Part shown: in pieces, positions 37,051-45,760 of the stretch
Layout: each line of letters starts with the position of its first letter
Numbering within the stretch: position 1 is the stretch's first letter
Assembly: GCA_964589825.1 (NCBI GenBank)
Contig: CAZPUS010000004.1
Location: 62,001 to 126,000 of the forward strand
Reading direction: 5' to 3'
Source: CAZPUS01 sp964589825
GTDB lineage: Bacteria > Fibrobacterota > Chitinivibrionia > Chitinivibrionales > WJKA01
DNA: 64,000 nt
The notes under the pieces: generated by a model
What the model saw: only the letters and a program-made list of their open reading frames with translations
The model's database searches: none
Told to the model about the DNA's origin: nothing
Made by a program: the position numbers and the translations under genes

Positions 37051-37190
37051 TTCAGGCTTTCAAAATAACCAAAACGAATCGATTGTCTGGATGAAAGCTG
37101 CTGTGGTCCCTGCTGCTATTGCGTTCTCGAAAACCAAGGGACAACCCCGTTGGTTGTCTCATGATTTTCTACCATAGACGCCTGGTCGGG
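37051..37190 (+). repeat. Dispersed repeat, copy B
   Basis: The core TCGATTGTCTGGATGAAAGC and CTGCTATTGCGTTCTCGAAA is followed by the cleanest hairpin of the family: two 18-nt arms with two mismatches (including GACAACC/GGTTGTC and GAAAA/TTTTC) around a CCGTT loop. The right part is less conserved. It lies between the CstA-type gene and the tRNAs. Confidence 0.7.
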
Positions 37191-37239
37191 AACGTACTGA
37201 AATTTGCCCTCGATATTGTGCCGTTCAGGAAGGTAACAA

Positions 37240-37314
37240 TGGCAGCGCTACGGGGATTCGAACCCCGGTTACATGGCTGAGAACCACGCGTCCTAACCCC
37301 TAGACGATAGCGCC
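37240..37314 (-). tRNA. tRNA-Glu (anticodon CTC)
   Basis: A 75-nt cloverleaf on the minus strand. The acceptor GGCGCTA pairs with TAGCGCT (one G-U), the anticodon loop TTCTCAG gives CUC, the T-arm contains GGTTCGAATCC, and a genomically encoded CCA (37240-37242) follows. It is 24 nt downstream of tRNA-Gln. Confidence 0.95.
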
Positions 37315-37338
37315 GCAATAAATGAGTCTCTGGAATAA

Positions 37339-37413
37339 TGGCTGGGGTGCAAGGATTCGAACCTTAATTACCAGAGCCAGAATCTGGCGTCCTGCCGATT
37401 GGACGACACCCCA
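37339..37413 (-). tRNA. tRNA-Gln (anticodon CTG)
   Basis: A 75-nt cloverleaf on the minus strand. The acceptor TGGGGTG pairs with CACCCCA, the anticodon stem is CCAGA/TCTGG with loop TTCTGGC (CUG), the T-arm contains GGTTCGAATCC, and CCA is encoded. It is the first of a two-tRNA unit. Confidence 0.95.
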
Positions 37414-37524
37414 AGTAATGGTACATAAAATACAAAAAAGAATACAAAAAGTCAATATACCCTTACCCTTTGCGTGTGTGCTTGCGTCTGAGACGGCTAT
37501 TTCCACTATTATTTTACATGCACC

Positions 37525-37690
37525 CAAAATAAGCGATTGTTTTAATGAAAGACACAAAAAATCGAGCGGTTATTCGTTCCGCAAATGATAGGGCCCCCTT
37601 GTTGGGTGACTTATTATTATTTCAGAAGACGCACGCAGCGTACGAACGGCTACACCTTCCGCACACAAAACCGCTAGCTTTGGGTAACAG
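37525..37690 (+). repeat. Dispersed repeat, copy C
   Basis: AAGCGATTGTTTTAATGAAAG opens the core. A hairpin follows with arms AAATGATAGGG-CCC and GGG-x-x-CTTATTATTATT around the TTGTT loop (about 13 of 15 pairs). The right end is weak (~37690) and runs up to the anti-sigma stop codon. Confidence 0.6.
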
Positions 37691-37699
37691 TAATCTATT

Positions 37700-38263
37700 T
37701 TACTGTCCTGACCCGGAGGCAGGCAATACACCGTCACTCTCGAGTGTCCCGAGACGTTCTTTCGCCGGAAGAGGTGACTCGATGACGGGTTTACTCGTAT
37801 CAAGAGAGATTGAATCGCCCGTAGATGCTGATGCATGTACGCCGTCATCGGTATTCGGATTCGCGCGGGCTGCTTGTGCAGTCGACGCATGTGAACCTGG
37901 ATCGGACTCCTCTGACTCCAGTGAAGCCACGTACATAAGATAGCCCGCAGCAAAAAAACCGAGCACAAAAACGAGTGACGTCGCTACACTTTTTTTCATA
38001 AACACCGTAAACAGTGAAAAAAACGGGGTAGCAGCACGCATCTTTTCTGCTGCAGCGATGATCGCCCGGTCCGCTTTTTCTGGTGAGGACTGCAACAGTT
38101 GTTTGGCGGGCGCCAGCCGGGTACGCATCTCGAGTGCCTCTTCTACCGTTTCCCGGCATTCCGGACACTCCTTCATATGTGCTTCGAAACTTTGATGTTG
38201 CGCCTCATCAAGTTCTCCATATACATACCGCATACCCAGGTCGTCAGTGTTACTGCACCCCAT
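37700..38263 (-). CDS. Anti-sigma factor with zinc-finger (zf-HC2/ZAS-like) domain
   Basis: A 187-residue membrane protein from ATG 38263, preceded by GAGAGG at 5 nt. The cytoplasmic N-terminus has H29-x3-C33-x2-C36, the zinc motif of ZAS anti-sigma factors, within a ~45-residue helical domain. One membrane segment (~105-125) follows, then an extracytoplasmic Ser/Glu/Asp-rich tail of ~60 residues that could be the sensing or proteolysis region. The start overlaps the upstream ECF sigma gene by 14 nt, the arrangement expected when a sigma factor is held by its cognate anti-sigma. The inducing signal is unknown. Confidence 0.88.
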   Translation of the reverse strand: MGCSNTDDLGMRYVYGELDEAQHQSFEAHMKECPECRETVEEALEMRTRLAPAKQLLQSSPEKADRAIIAAAEKMRAATPFFSLFTVFMKKSVATSLVFVLGFFAAGYLMYVASLESEESDPGSHASTAQAARANPNTDDGVHASASTGDSISLDTSKPVIESPLPAKERLGTLESDGVLPASGSGQ

Positions 38264-38822
38264 AAACACCTCTCTTTTTAATTTCTCGTTTAATGTTTTT
38301 TAGTGCCAGTCTCATTCTTCCGAGGGCTGTATTGATAGGACAATCCATTATTTTCGCAATATCCTTAAATGCAACACCGCCTACTTCCCGCAATAAAAAC
38401 ACTTCTCTTTGATTTGGTTCAAGCTGATCAACAATCTCGTTGATTATAGTGCGCAGATTTTCGTTGATCGTACTCTCTTCGGGAGATTCTATCCTGCTTC
38501 CCACAGAGCCACCCGCATTTTCCTCATGTTTATCTTCGACTTTACGGTGCCTGAAAAAATCAATAGTGCGCTTATGCGCTATCCCAAACAACCAGCTAAT
38601 AAAACTTTTTGATGTATCGAATTGATCCGCATTGCGCATCGCCGCGAAAAAGGTTTCCTGCATAAGATCCTCAGCGCGCTGCGGATCACCGGTCATTCGT
38701 AATATAAAGCTATACACACGATCCTTATTTCTGTTATAGAGAGCGGTAAACGCATTTTTGTCTCCTTTTCTCCACTCTCTAAACAGTGTGGAATCGTCAA
38801 CACTCGAATCATAACCCGTCAT
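38250..38822 (-). CDS. ECF-type RNA polymerase sigma factor
   Basis: A 190-residue group IV sigma factor. Region 2 shows ALYNRNKDRVYSFILRMTGD, AEDLMQETFFAAMRN and FISWLFGIAHKRTIDFFRHRK (-10 recognition). Region 4 shows LEPNQREVFLLREVGG, FKDIAKIM and ALGRMRLALKNIK (-35 recognition). A Glu/Ser-rich linker of ~35 residues joins them. It is co-transcribed and overlapping with the anti-sigma gene. A good sigma-70-like promoter lies at 38864-38891, so basal expression does not need autoregulation. Confidence 0.95.
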   Translation of the reverse strand: MTGYDSSVDDSTLFREWRKGDKNAFTALYNRNKDRVYSFILRMTGDPQRAEDLMQETFFAAMRNADQFDTSKSFISWLFGIAHKRTIDFFRHRKVEDKHEENAGGSVGSRIESPEESTINENLRTIINEIVDQLEPNQREVFLLREVGGVAFKDIAKIMDCPINTALGRMRLALKNIKREIKKRGVYGVQ

Positions 38823-38863
38823 AAATGTCTTTCTGTTAATATTACGCAGATAAAGCGAAGTTT

Positions 38864-38891
38864 ATTGTACATTCGTCTTCTAAAAATCCAA
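38864..38891 (-). promoter_or_regulatory. Promoter of the sigma/anti-sigma operon
   Basis: On the minus strand, TTGGAT (38886-38891), a 16-nt spacer and TACAAT (38864-38869, preceded by an extended TG) lie 42 nt upstream of the sigma start codon. The -35 box touches the left end of repeat copy D. Confidence 0.6.
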
Positions 38892-39048
38892 TCTGAGCGA
38901 TTGTGTTGATTATCGCTGCAGTGAGCCGTGCTTTATTTCGCTCGTGAAAATGATAAGTCGGCATTGATAGTTGGCTCATTGTTTCCGGAAACGTAATAGC
39001 GATGCGGATAGCAACAGATTTCGCAAACACATTTTCGGTATAGGGTAA
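38892..39048 (+). repeat. Dispersed repeat, copy D
   Basis: CTGAGCGATTGTGTTGAT, GCTGCAGTGAGCCGTGCT and TTTCGCTCGTGAAAATGAT match the core. The arms GAAAATGA-TAAGTC and GGCTCATTGTTTCC pair (15 of 18 including wobbles) around TTGAT. The right part ATGCGGATAGCAACAGATTT and end CGGTATAGGGT match copy A. Confidence 0.7.
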
Positions 39049-39445
39049 AAATAAAAAAAACCAGCGCCTCCCCTTATTTCCACACTGATAATTGTTGGGT
39101 TACATGCGGAATCAAAACGGGTAATGAATTTGAACACTCAACTCGTACCCCTTGGGATATGACCGATAACCAGGCCCTCACGAATTATATGCGACACCGA
39201 TGTAACACCTTCTTCGTACGGCCAGAAATCAGGCGCATCTCTGCCTCAGTTGCCGGTTCTGTAGCATTTTTTATGCATATAACGACTACTGTGTCAGCCG
39301 TCGAATACAGAACACCCTTACCCCTTACTTTGCCGGAGCTTCTTCTATACCTATGCAAATAAAAATGGCGGCACCGAATCAGGCCACCGCCATTTTGTTG
39401 TACATATTGCAGAATGTTCCTGTTCTGGCCTGCATTCCCGTGAGC
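39049..39445. other. Gap between sigma operon and TPR gene
   Basis: No supportable gene. It contains the TPR gene's terminator (39361-39397) and otherwise nothing recognised. Confidence 0.5.
39361..39397 (-). terminator. Intrinsic terminator after the TPR gene
   Basis: AAAATGGCGG and CCGCCATTTT form a perfect 10-bp stem around a ~15-nt loop, followed on the minus strand by T-rich sequence. It lies 50 nt past the TPR gene stop. Confidence 0.8.
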
Positions 39446-42400
39446 CTATTGCGCCTTTTCCCACTCTTGCTTAATCTTCGGATTATTCGGCGCAAGCTCA
39501 TGGGCACGCTTGAGATGCTTCATATACAATTCTTTTTTATCCCATAAAAGCTGCAGCTTGGCGAGTCCGAGTTCAGCAAGTGCAAAGGTAGAATCACGGC
39601 TCAGGGCACGTTCGTAATACGTTTTGGCCCACATCGGGCTTTTATTGAGCTTCCTGCCATACTGACGATATATTTCCGCTTTATAATAATACGCTTTGGG
39701 AGAATCCTCCATGCGAATCACTTCGTCAAAGGCCTGCACCGCCTCCTCGTACTTTTTCTGAACAATCAAAATCCGGCCCTGCAGCATCAGGACATCCGCA
39801 CTTGGCACTGTTGCCATAAGGTTTTCTGTTTCATCGTATGCCTTGCGGTACTTTTCCTGTTTGAACAAAAGACGCGCATACATGAGCCTTACCTCACGGT
39901 CCTGAGGAAACCTCTCGGTCATTTTCTCGACCTCATTTGTTGCATCCTTCAGTCTCCCGTTTTCGATATAGAGGTCAACCAGGCGCTTTCGCAGCTCCTT
40001 GTCATCAGGTTTTTCCACACTCGCTTTTTCAAGCGCCTTGATCGCTTCACCCGGGTTACCGGTATTTCGATACGCGATCGCCTTTGCTTTGAGCAATGCA
40101 GGATCCTTCGGAGCAACGGTGCTTGCGGTTTCCAGGTAGATCAATGCATCGTTGTAGTCGCCTTTTTTAATAAGAATCTCCCCGATCCGCGTATTCGCTT
40201 GCTTGTCCTGGGGTTTGCTCTCAACATAATTTTTATATGCCTCGAGTTCTTCGTCCACTTTCCCCATACCATTATATGCCTGCGCAAGTTTTTCCCAGAT
40301 TACGGGCAGAGAATCGGCCATGGAGGTGATTTTGTTGAAATAGGCGATTGCCGCTTCATTATTTCCCTTTTCAGAGTAGATCATACCGAGTCTGAGGAAA
40401 TTACGATAGTCGTCACGATATTTGCTGATATTATCTTTATACCTCGCTATTGCGGCATCGGTATCCACTTTTTCGAGTAACCGCGCCGATTTGTAGGCTG
40501 CATCTGTATCCCGCACCCCCTTAAGCTGAGTATATTTGCGATAGTACTCTGCGGCATTCTCATTCTGTTCCATCTCTTCGTAGGACTTGGCAAGTATGGT
40601 ATAGAGCAATTTTAAACTTGAAAGACTGGGATTGCGATCGAGCAAATCCTTCGAAATACGCACCGCTTTTTCATATTCGCCCTGATGATATGCGGCATCG
40701 GCAAGAGCTCTTTGAAGCGAAAAGTCTTCTGCCGCCTCCCCCTTTACCATTTCCAGGTATTTGAGCGCTGCTTCATAGTTTTCATTTTCATGCTCATAAA
40801 GACCGACCTGCCTAGCGATGTCATTATCCCGCGCACCACTATCAAGGTATTTACGATACGCATCGATCGCCTGATCTTTCTGCTGCTGTTGCGAATAGAG
40901 GTTACCGAGCGATTTGTATTGCTCAACGACTTCAGGCCTCATCATTACGATCTGTTCATACGTTATCACCGCTTCATCGTCCCGGCCGGCAGCCTCCTGG
41001 CTCTGTGCAAGAAGCGTCAGCAACATCACGTCCTGCGGATCCTTCTGCAGCGCTTTATTAAAGCTTTCTATAGCCTTGGAATACTCCTCCATTTGTTTGT
41101 AAATGGTGCCAAGCGTCTTATAATCATTTGCAGTCGCTTTTCCTGACTCTATCTTTCCCTTGATCGCCTTGATAGCCTCCTGATGCTTTCCTTTTTCAAT
41201 CACGATCTCCGCATAATTACCGTAAAATCCGCTTATATTCGGATCCAGTTCAATCGCTTTTCGATACGCGTCAAGCGCGTCGTCCTTACGGCCCTTATCG
41301 TACAGCATATTACCAAGATCGGCCTGCGCACGTGCATCTTCGTTATTGAGCTTGATATAATCCAATACATAGGTGAACGCTTCGTCCGTTTTCTCCAGCT
41401 CCAGCGCGATACGATACAGTCTTTTGAATACAGTTTCGTTTTCCGGCTGCAAATCGGCAAGCTCGTCGTATATTTCGTAGGCTTCTTCGAGCTTATCTTT
41501 CGAATAAAGATAGTCGGCATATCGCAGACGGGACGTGGTGTTTTTTTTGTCCAATTCGATTATTTGCTTATCCGCTTCTGCAAGTTTATCGGTTTGATCG
41601 GTACGCTTGTAACATAACGCCAGTTCCTGCCAGTACGTTTCGTTTCGTGGTTTTTTTCGGGTCAGTTTTTCCAGCGGATCGATAGCTGACTCATACTCAT
41701 TCTGGTCCAGGTATGCTTTGTAAAGCACTTCATACGATTTAATCTTGTCGGGATCCGCTTTAACCGCATCATCGGCTGCTTCTATTGCGGTCGGTATTCT
41801 GTTGAGATTATACGCACTCAACGCAATTCCCTGCCATGCCTCGGGTGATTTGTTCAGTGAATCACTTTTGCGAAACATTTGCAGCGCTTTTTCGTATTCC
41901 TCCGCCTCGAGATTATAATTACCGAGTGTAAGATACACTTCGGGATCACCCGGACTGAGGTTTATCATTTTTTCATAGGTCTGCTTTGCTTTCTCTTCTT
42001 CCCCGACCTTTTTATACAGATCCGCAAGGTTTGCATACGCTTCCAGGTTACGATTGTTTATCTCGATCGCTTTCTCGAGACTCGCGATCGCATCATTTTT
42101 TTTGTCAAGGTTTTTCTGGGCTTCGGCAAGACGCATATACAGGTCGGTTACCTGGGAGGCTTTTGGATCTGCATCCTTGATAAAACTGAGGTGGCCCAAC
42201 GCGGACTGGTATTTTTCCTGCTTGAGCTTATATCGTGCAACCTTGGCCCGTGCAGTCAATGCGTTGTTAGATTTATCGCTTCCAAACTGTTTCACCGCAT
42301 CCTGATACGCCTCGACGGCATCTTTCGTATCTGCGGCATTCTCTTTGGCAACCGCCCTTTTGTAATAATCTTCTGCAGTTGCATCTTCTGCGGTCTCAAT

Positions 42401-43153
42401 ACATTTATCGTAATACGACGCCGCCTCCGAATAATCACCCGTACGATAATAGGCACGTGCCAGTTCCAGTTGTACCTGCGATTCAATTTCGCGCTCTTTT
42501 GCCGCCTTTTTGAAATAGGAAATTGCTTCCTGCGAGTTTCCCGTGAGCCTGTGACTTCGCCCCAGCTTCAGTGCTGTACGCGCATCCTTACTGTTCTCGT
42601 ACGCTTTCTCGAGAAGCGGCAATGCATTCTCGTATTCTTCATCATTGTAATAAATATTCCCGAGTTCCCGGTTGGCTACAATATTGCCGGGATCGGTTTC
42701 AATAACTTTTTCCAAGGCACTTTTTGCTTTTTCCGGTCTATCCAGCGCAATGCACGCTCGCGCATACTGCCAACTCGCTTCTCCTGAAAATTGAATATCC
42801 ATGGCTTTTTGTGCCAGATCCATCGCTCGTTCATGTTTCTCCAGCGTATTGGATACCCGGGCAGCCCCAAGTACCGATTCATAGTGTTCCGGATGCGAAC
42901 GCATCGATACCATGTAGGTTGCCAGCGCTTTTGGTTCCAACCCCTTCTTTTCGTATGCACGTCCGATTTTCGCCCATTCATCGGCTGTGCGTGAGGTCGC
43001 AGGCAGATTCTCATCGGCATATTCAATGGCTTCATCGTATTTTTCGGAATCGATTAACCTGTCAAGCGTACTGTCAGCAAATATCACATGACAACACAGT
43101 ACCACTGCACTCACCACACGACCAGCCATGCATACTCGTTGTATTGATTTCAT
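39446..43153 (-). CDS. Exported giant tetratricopeptide-repeat protein
   Basis: 1235 residues built almost wholly of TPR units after a signal peptide (MKSIQRVCMAGRVVSAVVLCCHVIFA). I estimate about 30 repeats of ~34 residues, many with the canonical W/L-x-x-L-G-x-x-Y and A-x-x-x-[FY]-x-x-A-x-x-x-x-P patterns (ALDAYRKAIELDPNISGFYGNYAE; EAIKALEKASVEKPDDKELR). It has no C-terminal enzyme domain or membrane anchor, so it is probably a periplasmic or outer-membrane-associated scaffold for protein complexes; its partners are unknown. AGGAGG lies 8 nt before the ATG, and a strong terminator follows. The repeat number may vary between strains by recombination. Confidence 0.88.
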   Translation of the reverse strand: MKSIQRVCMAGRVVSAVVLCCHVIFADSTLDRLIDSEKYDEAIEYADENLPATSRTADEWAKIGRAYEKKGLEPKALATYMVSMRSHPEHYESVLGAARVSNTLEKHERAMDLAQKAMDIQFSGEASWQYARACIALDRPEKAKSALEKVIETDPGNIVANRELGNIYYNDEEYENALPLLEKAYENSKDARTALKLGRSHRLTGNSQEAISYFKKAAKEREIESQVQLELARAYYRTGDYSEAASYYDKCIETAEDATAEDYYKRAVAKENAADTKDAVEAYQDAVKQFGSDKSNNALTARAKVARYKLKQEKYQSALGHLSFIKDADPKASQVTDLYMRLAEAQKNLDKKNDAIASLEKAIEINNRNLEAYANLADLYKKVGEEEKAKQTYEKMINLSPGDPEVYLTLGNYNLEAEEYEKALQMFRKSDSLNKSPEAWQGIALSAYNLNRIPTAIEAADDAVKADPDKIKSYEVLYKAYLDQNEYESAIDPLEKLTRKKPRNETYWQELALCYKRTDQTDKLAEADKQIIELDKKNTTSRLRYADYLYSKDKLEEAYEIYDELADLQPENETVFKRLYRIALELEKTDEAFTYVLDYIKLNNEDARAQADLGNMLYDKGRKDDALDAYRKAIELDPNISGFYGNYAEIVIEKGKHQEAIKAIKGKIESGKATANDYKTLGTIYKQMEEYSKAIESFNKALQKDPQDVMLLTLLAQSQEAAGRDDEAVITYEQIVMMRPEVVEQYKSLGNLYSQQQQKDQAIDAYRKYLDSGARDNDIARQVGLYEHENENYEAALKYLEMVKGEAAEDFSLQRALADAAYHQGEYEKAVRISKDLLDRNPSLSSLKLLYTILAKSYEEMEQNENAAEYYRKYTQLKGVRDTDAAYKSARLLEKVDTDAAIARYKDNISKYRDDYRNFLRLGMIYSEKGNNEAAIAYFNKITSMADSLPVIWEKLAQAYNGMGKVDEELEAYKNYVESKPQDKQANTRIGEILIKKGDYNDALIYLETASTVAPKDPALLKAKAIAYRNTGNPGEAIKALEKASVEKPDDKELRKRLVDLYIENGRLKDATNEVEKMTERFPQDREVRLMYARLLFKQEKYRKAYDETENLMATVPSADVLMLQGRILIVQKKYEEAVQAFDEVIRMEDSPKAYYYKAEIYRQYGRKLNKSPMWAKTYYERALSRDSTFALAELGLAKLQLLWDKKELYMKHLKRAHELAPNNPKIKQEWEKAQ

Positions 43154-43331
43154 CCTTTGTCCTCCTGAGGGAATTTAGGTAATACTAATGCATGATCATC
43201 ACACATAATTTTTCAAAAATACTTTTTTTTTATTCCGAATGCAATCAACATTCAACGCATTCCCGGACCGTAAACCTCATCCCGATGAGTGAGTGGTGTA
43301 TCGACTATTCCGCCTTGCCGGCTCTACTATT

Positions 43332-43378
43332 ACCTGAATTGAGCAGTTGTTTTGATGAAAGCTGCTGTGAGCCGTCAG
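43332..43378 (+). repeat. Dispersed repeat, copy E (left part only)
   Basis: ACCTGAATTGAGCAGTTG followed by TTTTGATGAAAGCTGC and TGTGAGCCGT. Similarity ends abruptly where the amidase stop codon (43375-43377, minus strand) begins. Confidence 0.65.
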
Positions 43379-44007
43379 GTACTAGCTTCACCGTTTTCAA
43401 GACGCAGGAGCACATGTCCTTCAAATGCGTATGCGATTCGATCCCATGAAAAACATGGACCGGGATCATGCTTTATAGTATCGCGCAACCCCAGTTTCAA
43501 TGCGACCGATGAGGCAACATCTTCATGGCCGGTAAATGTAAACCGATAGCCGTACCGTGTAACTATATCGCAGACGAGTTGCTCCAACGCTTCGTATTGC
43601 GCATTTGTAAAGCCTGAATCATGCGTGGCAACAAGTTCCACCCCTATCGAAAAATCGTTAACCCCTCGCCTGTTGTCGGGCGGAGGCATTATGCTCCCGC
43701 CGCAATGCCAGGCTTTTTTTTCTTCCGGGACCAACTGCGTAACAGTTCCCATTCGATCAAGCAGATAATGGCTGCTCACACCGAGATCACACATGATTGA
43801 TACTATCCGTTCAACCGAAAACACCTCCTGATTGCGCGTCACCGTACTCGCTGCACTAATATAATGAATTACTATCGTATCTATATGGTCGGTAATTCTT
43901 TCTCCCCACAAGTGGCTATATCCCGCGGCACGAAGCCGGGTTGCTACATCGACGTCTCCGAGTTTGCAGTCGCTTTTCGCAGAAAGATAACAGTGTCGCA
44001 CTCGCAT
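43375..44007 (-). CDS. N-acetylmuramoyl-L-alanine amidase, AmpD/PGRP (Amidase_2) type
   Basis: A 210-residue zinc amidase cleaving the MurNAc-L-Ala bond of muropeptides. The first zinc His is in IVIHYI (H48). The catalytic region shows SSHYLLDRMGTVTQLVPEEKKAWHCGGS, and the C-terminal GHEDVA...KHDPGPCFSW supplies the remaining His/Asp ligands. There is no signal peptide, which suggests a cytoplasmic AmpD-like role in peptidoglycan recycling. AGGA lies 6 nt before the ATG, within the 19-nt gap after the tyrosine phosphatase gene, so the two are co-transcribed. The stop codon sits at the truncated edge of repeat copy E. Confidence 0.9.
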   Translation of the reverse strand: MRVRHCYLSAKSDCKLGDVDVATRLRAAGYSHLWGERITDHIDTIVIHYISAASTVTRNQEVFSVERIVSIMCDLGVSSHYLLDRMGTVTQLVPEEKKAWHCGGSIMPPPDNRRGVNDFSIGVELVATHDSGFTNAQYEALEQLVCDIVTRYGYRFTFTGHEDVASSVALKLGLRDTIKHDPGPCFSWDRIAYAFEGHVLLRLENGEAST

Positions 44008-44026
44008 GTGTAATCCTGGAATTCCT

Positions 44027-44509
44027 TTACGAATCGGTCGCCGCCCATTGCGTCAACTGCGGAAGCAAGGCATCCACACAACCGGCTATCCGATCGAATG
44101 CACGTCTGTATTCGGAAACAGGCGCTCCTATCGGGTCTTCTATAACCATCTGCTTTTTAATTTTACTTTCAGGGCTCCATTGTGCCAGCAAACATGCTTT
44201 CTCAACCACTTCAGGATAAAACAATTTCATGAAATCGATCTGAACAGCCTCCATCGCATATATTGCATCAGCTCTGCGCACAATATCTGCGGTAACCGGG
44301 CTTGTCCGGTGGGCCTGAATATCGATATCATGTTCTGCGCACACGTCAATCGCCTCCTGCGCAGCACGCATTCCCTGCCGGGCATGCGTTCCTGCGGAAA
44401 ACACATGCAGATCGTTTCGTCCCGAATTTGCCCAACGGGTCTTCATAACCCCCTCGGCGATGGGGCTTCGACACATGTTTCCTGTACATACAAACAAAAC
44501 ACTTTTCAC
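44027..44509 (-). CDS. Low-molecular-weight protein tyrosine phosphatase
   Basis: A 160-residue cytoplasmic phosphatase. The P-loop C8-x5-R14-S (VCTGNMCRSP) and the general-acid Asp in IEDPIG are intact. GTG 44509 is the start, with AAAGGG 9 nt upstream. The family acts on phosphotyrosine proteins (often exopolysaccharide tyrosine kinases) or phosphoarginine. No kinase is adjacent, so the target is unknown. It forms a two-gene unit with the amidase. Confidence 0.93.
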   Translation of the reverse strand: MKSVLFVCTGNMCRSPIAEGVMKTRWANSGRNDLHVFSAGTHARQGMRAAQEAIDVCAEHDIDIQAHRTSPVTADIVRRADAIYAMEAVQIDFMKLFYPEVVEKACLLAQWSPESKIKKQMVIEDPIGAPVSEYRRAFDRIAGCVDALLPQLTQWAATDS

Positions 44510-44580
44510 ACGCAGATTCCCTTTATTTTCTGTGCAGCTTCCATTTTACATTGTGTGCCAAAAAAAATCCACCCTGAAAC

Positions 44581-44751
44581 CCTGTCCTGAACCGGCCGAT
44601 TGCGTTGATGATGCCAATAGCGGGCCGTGCTGTTCTTGCGTTCTCAAATATACCGGATCACACTCCTGCTGTTATGCGCATCATCGGCGGAGGGACAAAA
44701 CAGCGCGGATGTCAACAAACCTCGCAGATAATAATTTACAGTACAGGTCCA
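44581..44751 (+). repeat. Dispersed repeat, copy F
   Basis: TCCTGAACCGGCCGATTGCG, GGGCCGTGCTGTTCTTGCGT and TCTCAAATAT match the core, and the right end TTACAGTACAGGTCC matches copies A and D. The end GTACTG-x-AGG reversed reads GACCTGTACTG, close to the left end of copy I (ACCTGAACTG). The central hairpin is degraded here. It lies between the phosphatase start and the V-ATPase promoter. Confidence 0.6.
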
Positions 44752-44976
44752 TAACCGATAACACGTTTTTACATCATGATGAAGTGATGGACACCGTCAC
44801 CATTTCCGGTACAACTCGAAAAGGCAAAATACATTACGGTACACATCACCGCCCGCCCCGCCGCATTTTCTTTTTCTGCGCTACCACCGCCTTAAATCCG
44901 AACACACCCCGACAATGTTAAGCGATTAAATTTTTGCGCAGTGCATGACCAAATATTATTTTGGGTGGTTATTTGT

Positions 44977-45005
44977 TTGATATTTAAACGCAAAGAGTAT
45001 ATAAT
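44977..45005 (+). promoter_or_regulatory. Near-consensus promoter of the V-ATPase operon
   Basis: TTGATA (44977-44982), a 17-nt spacer and TATAAT (45000-45005) form an almost perfect sigma-70 promoter about 130 nt before the first start codon, leaving a ~120-nt leader. The rest of the 44752-44976 gap shows no gene. Confidence 0.88.
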
Positions 45006-45033
45006 AGGCGTGATTGTTCGAAACTACAATAGC

Positions 45034-45071
45034 CTCATACGCATAACCTCTTTAACAAATGTGCGTATGAG
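45034..45071 (+). promoter_or_regulatory. Stem-loop in the V-ATPase mRNA leader
   Basis: CTCATACGCA (45034-45043) and TGCGTATGAG (45062-45071) are perfectly complementary over 10 bp around an 18-nt loop, about 25 nt after the predicted transcription start. There is no T-run, so it is not a terminator. It could be an operator, an mRNA-stabilising 5' hairpin or a protein-binding site. Confidence 0.6.
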
Positions 45072-45136
45072 CGCGTTCATTTATTAATTAGTAAGTTAAC
45101 CAGCACACTTTTAGTCCTTCCACAAGGGGTCGCCTC

Positions 45137-45760
45137 ATGGAACAGAAAATTTCAGAACTTACCGACAAGCTCTATAAAGAAGGCGTAGAAAAGGGTGAGC
45201 AGAAAGCATCTCAACTGCAACAGGAAGCTGAACAAAAACGTGATGCCATTATTAGTGATGCACAAAAAGAAGCGGAACAGATAAAGGAACGGGCCAAAAA
45301 AGAAGCACAGGATTTGCGGCGCAACATGGAATCCGAAATCAAAATTGCGGGACAACAGCTGACAAGCGAGATAAAACAGCAGATTACCGACGCCATAACC
45401 GCAACACAGGTTAACGAAAGCATTTCCAAAACGCTCCAAGATCCTGAAACGGTCAGAGAATTCATCAGAATACTGCTCGAAAACTGGGACCCCAAAAGTG
45501 CACAGATACCTTCGGTGGCTGTGCTGCTGCCTGAAGAAAAAAAGCAGGAGCTCGAAAAAGCGTTCAAGGCGGGCGTGTTTAAAAAACTGTCCGAATCCCC
45601 ATCCATACAGTTCTCCAAAAAAATAAAACGCGGTTTCCAGATCGAAGCAAAGGATTCCGGCTTTATTATCAGTTTTACAGATGAGGATTTCGTTGAATTT
45701 TTCAAAATGTATCTTCGTCCCAAAACCGGTGAATTCCTCTTTGGAGCGGAACAATCATGA
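45137..45760 (+). CDS. atpE: V-type ATP synthase/ATPase subunit E (peripheral stalk)
   Basis: A 207-residue stalk subunit linking the A3B3 head to the membrane part. The N-terminal ~90 residues form a charged, Ala/Gln/Lys/Glu-rich coiled coil (QEAEQKRDAIISDAQKEAEQ). The C-terminal globular domain shows PEEKKQELEKAFKAG and SFTDEDFVEFFKMYLRP, as in the bacterial E family. It is the first gene of the seven-gene operon; its last 4 nt overlap the next gene. No subunit G (the usual EG partner) is found here, as is common for this operon type. Confidence 0.88.
   Translation: MEQKISELTDKLYKEGVEKGEQKASQLQQEAEQKRDAIISDAQKEAEQIKERAKKEAQDLRRNMESEIKIAGQQLTSEIKQQITDAITATQVNESISKTLQDPETVREFIRILLENWDPKSAQIPSVAVLLPEEKKQELEKAFKAGVFKKLSESPSIQFSKKIKRGFQIEAKDSGFIISFTDEDFVEFFKMYLRPKTGEFLFGAEQS

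Noticed and set aside
28611..44751. Repeat family considered as a CRISPR array
   Set aside because: Copies are ~170 bp, kilobases apart, imperfect and separated by whole genes. There are no spacers of uniform length and no cas genes.
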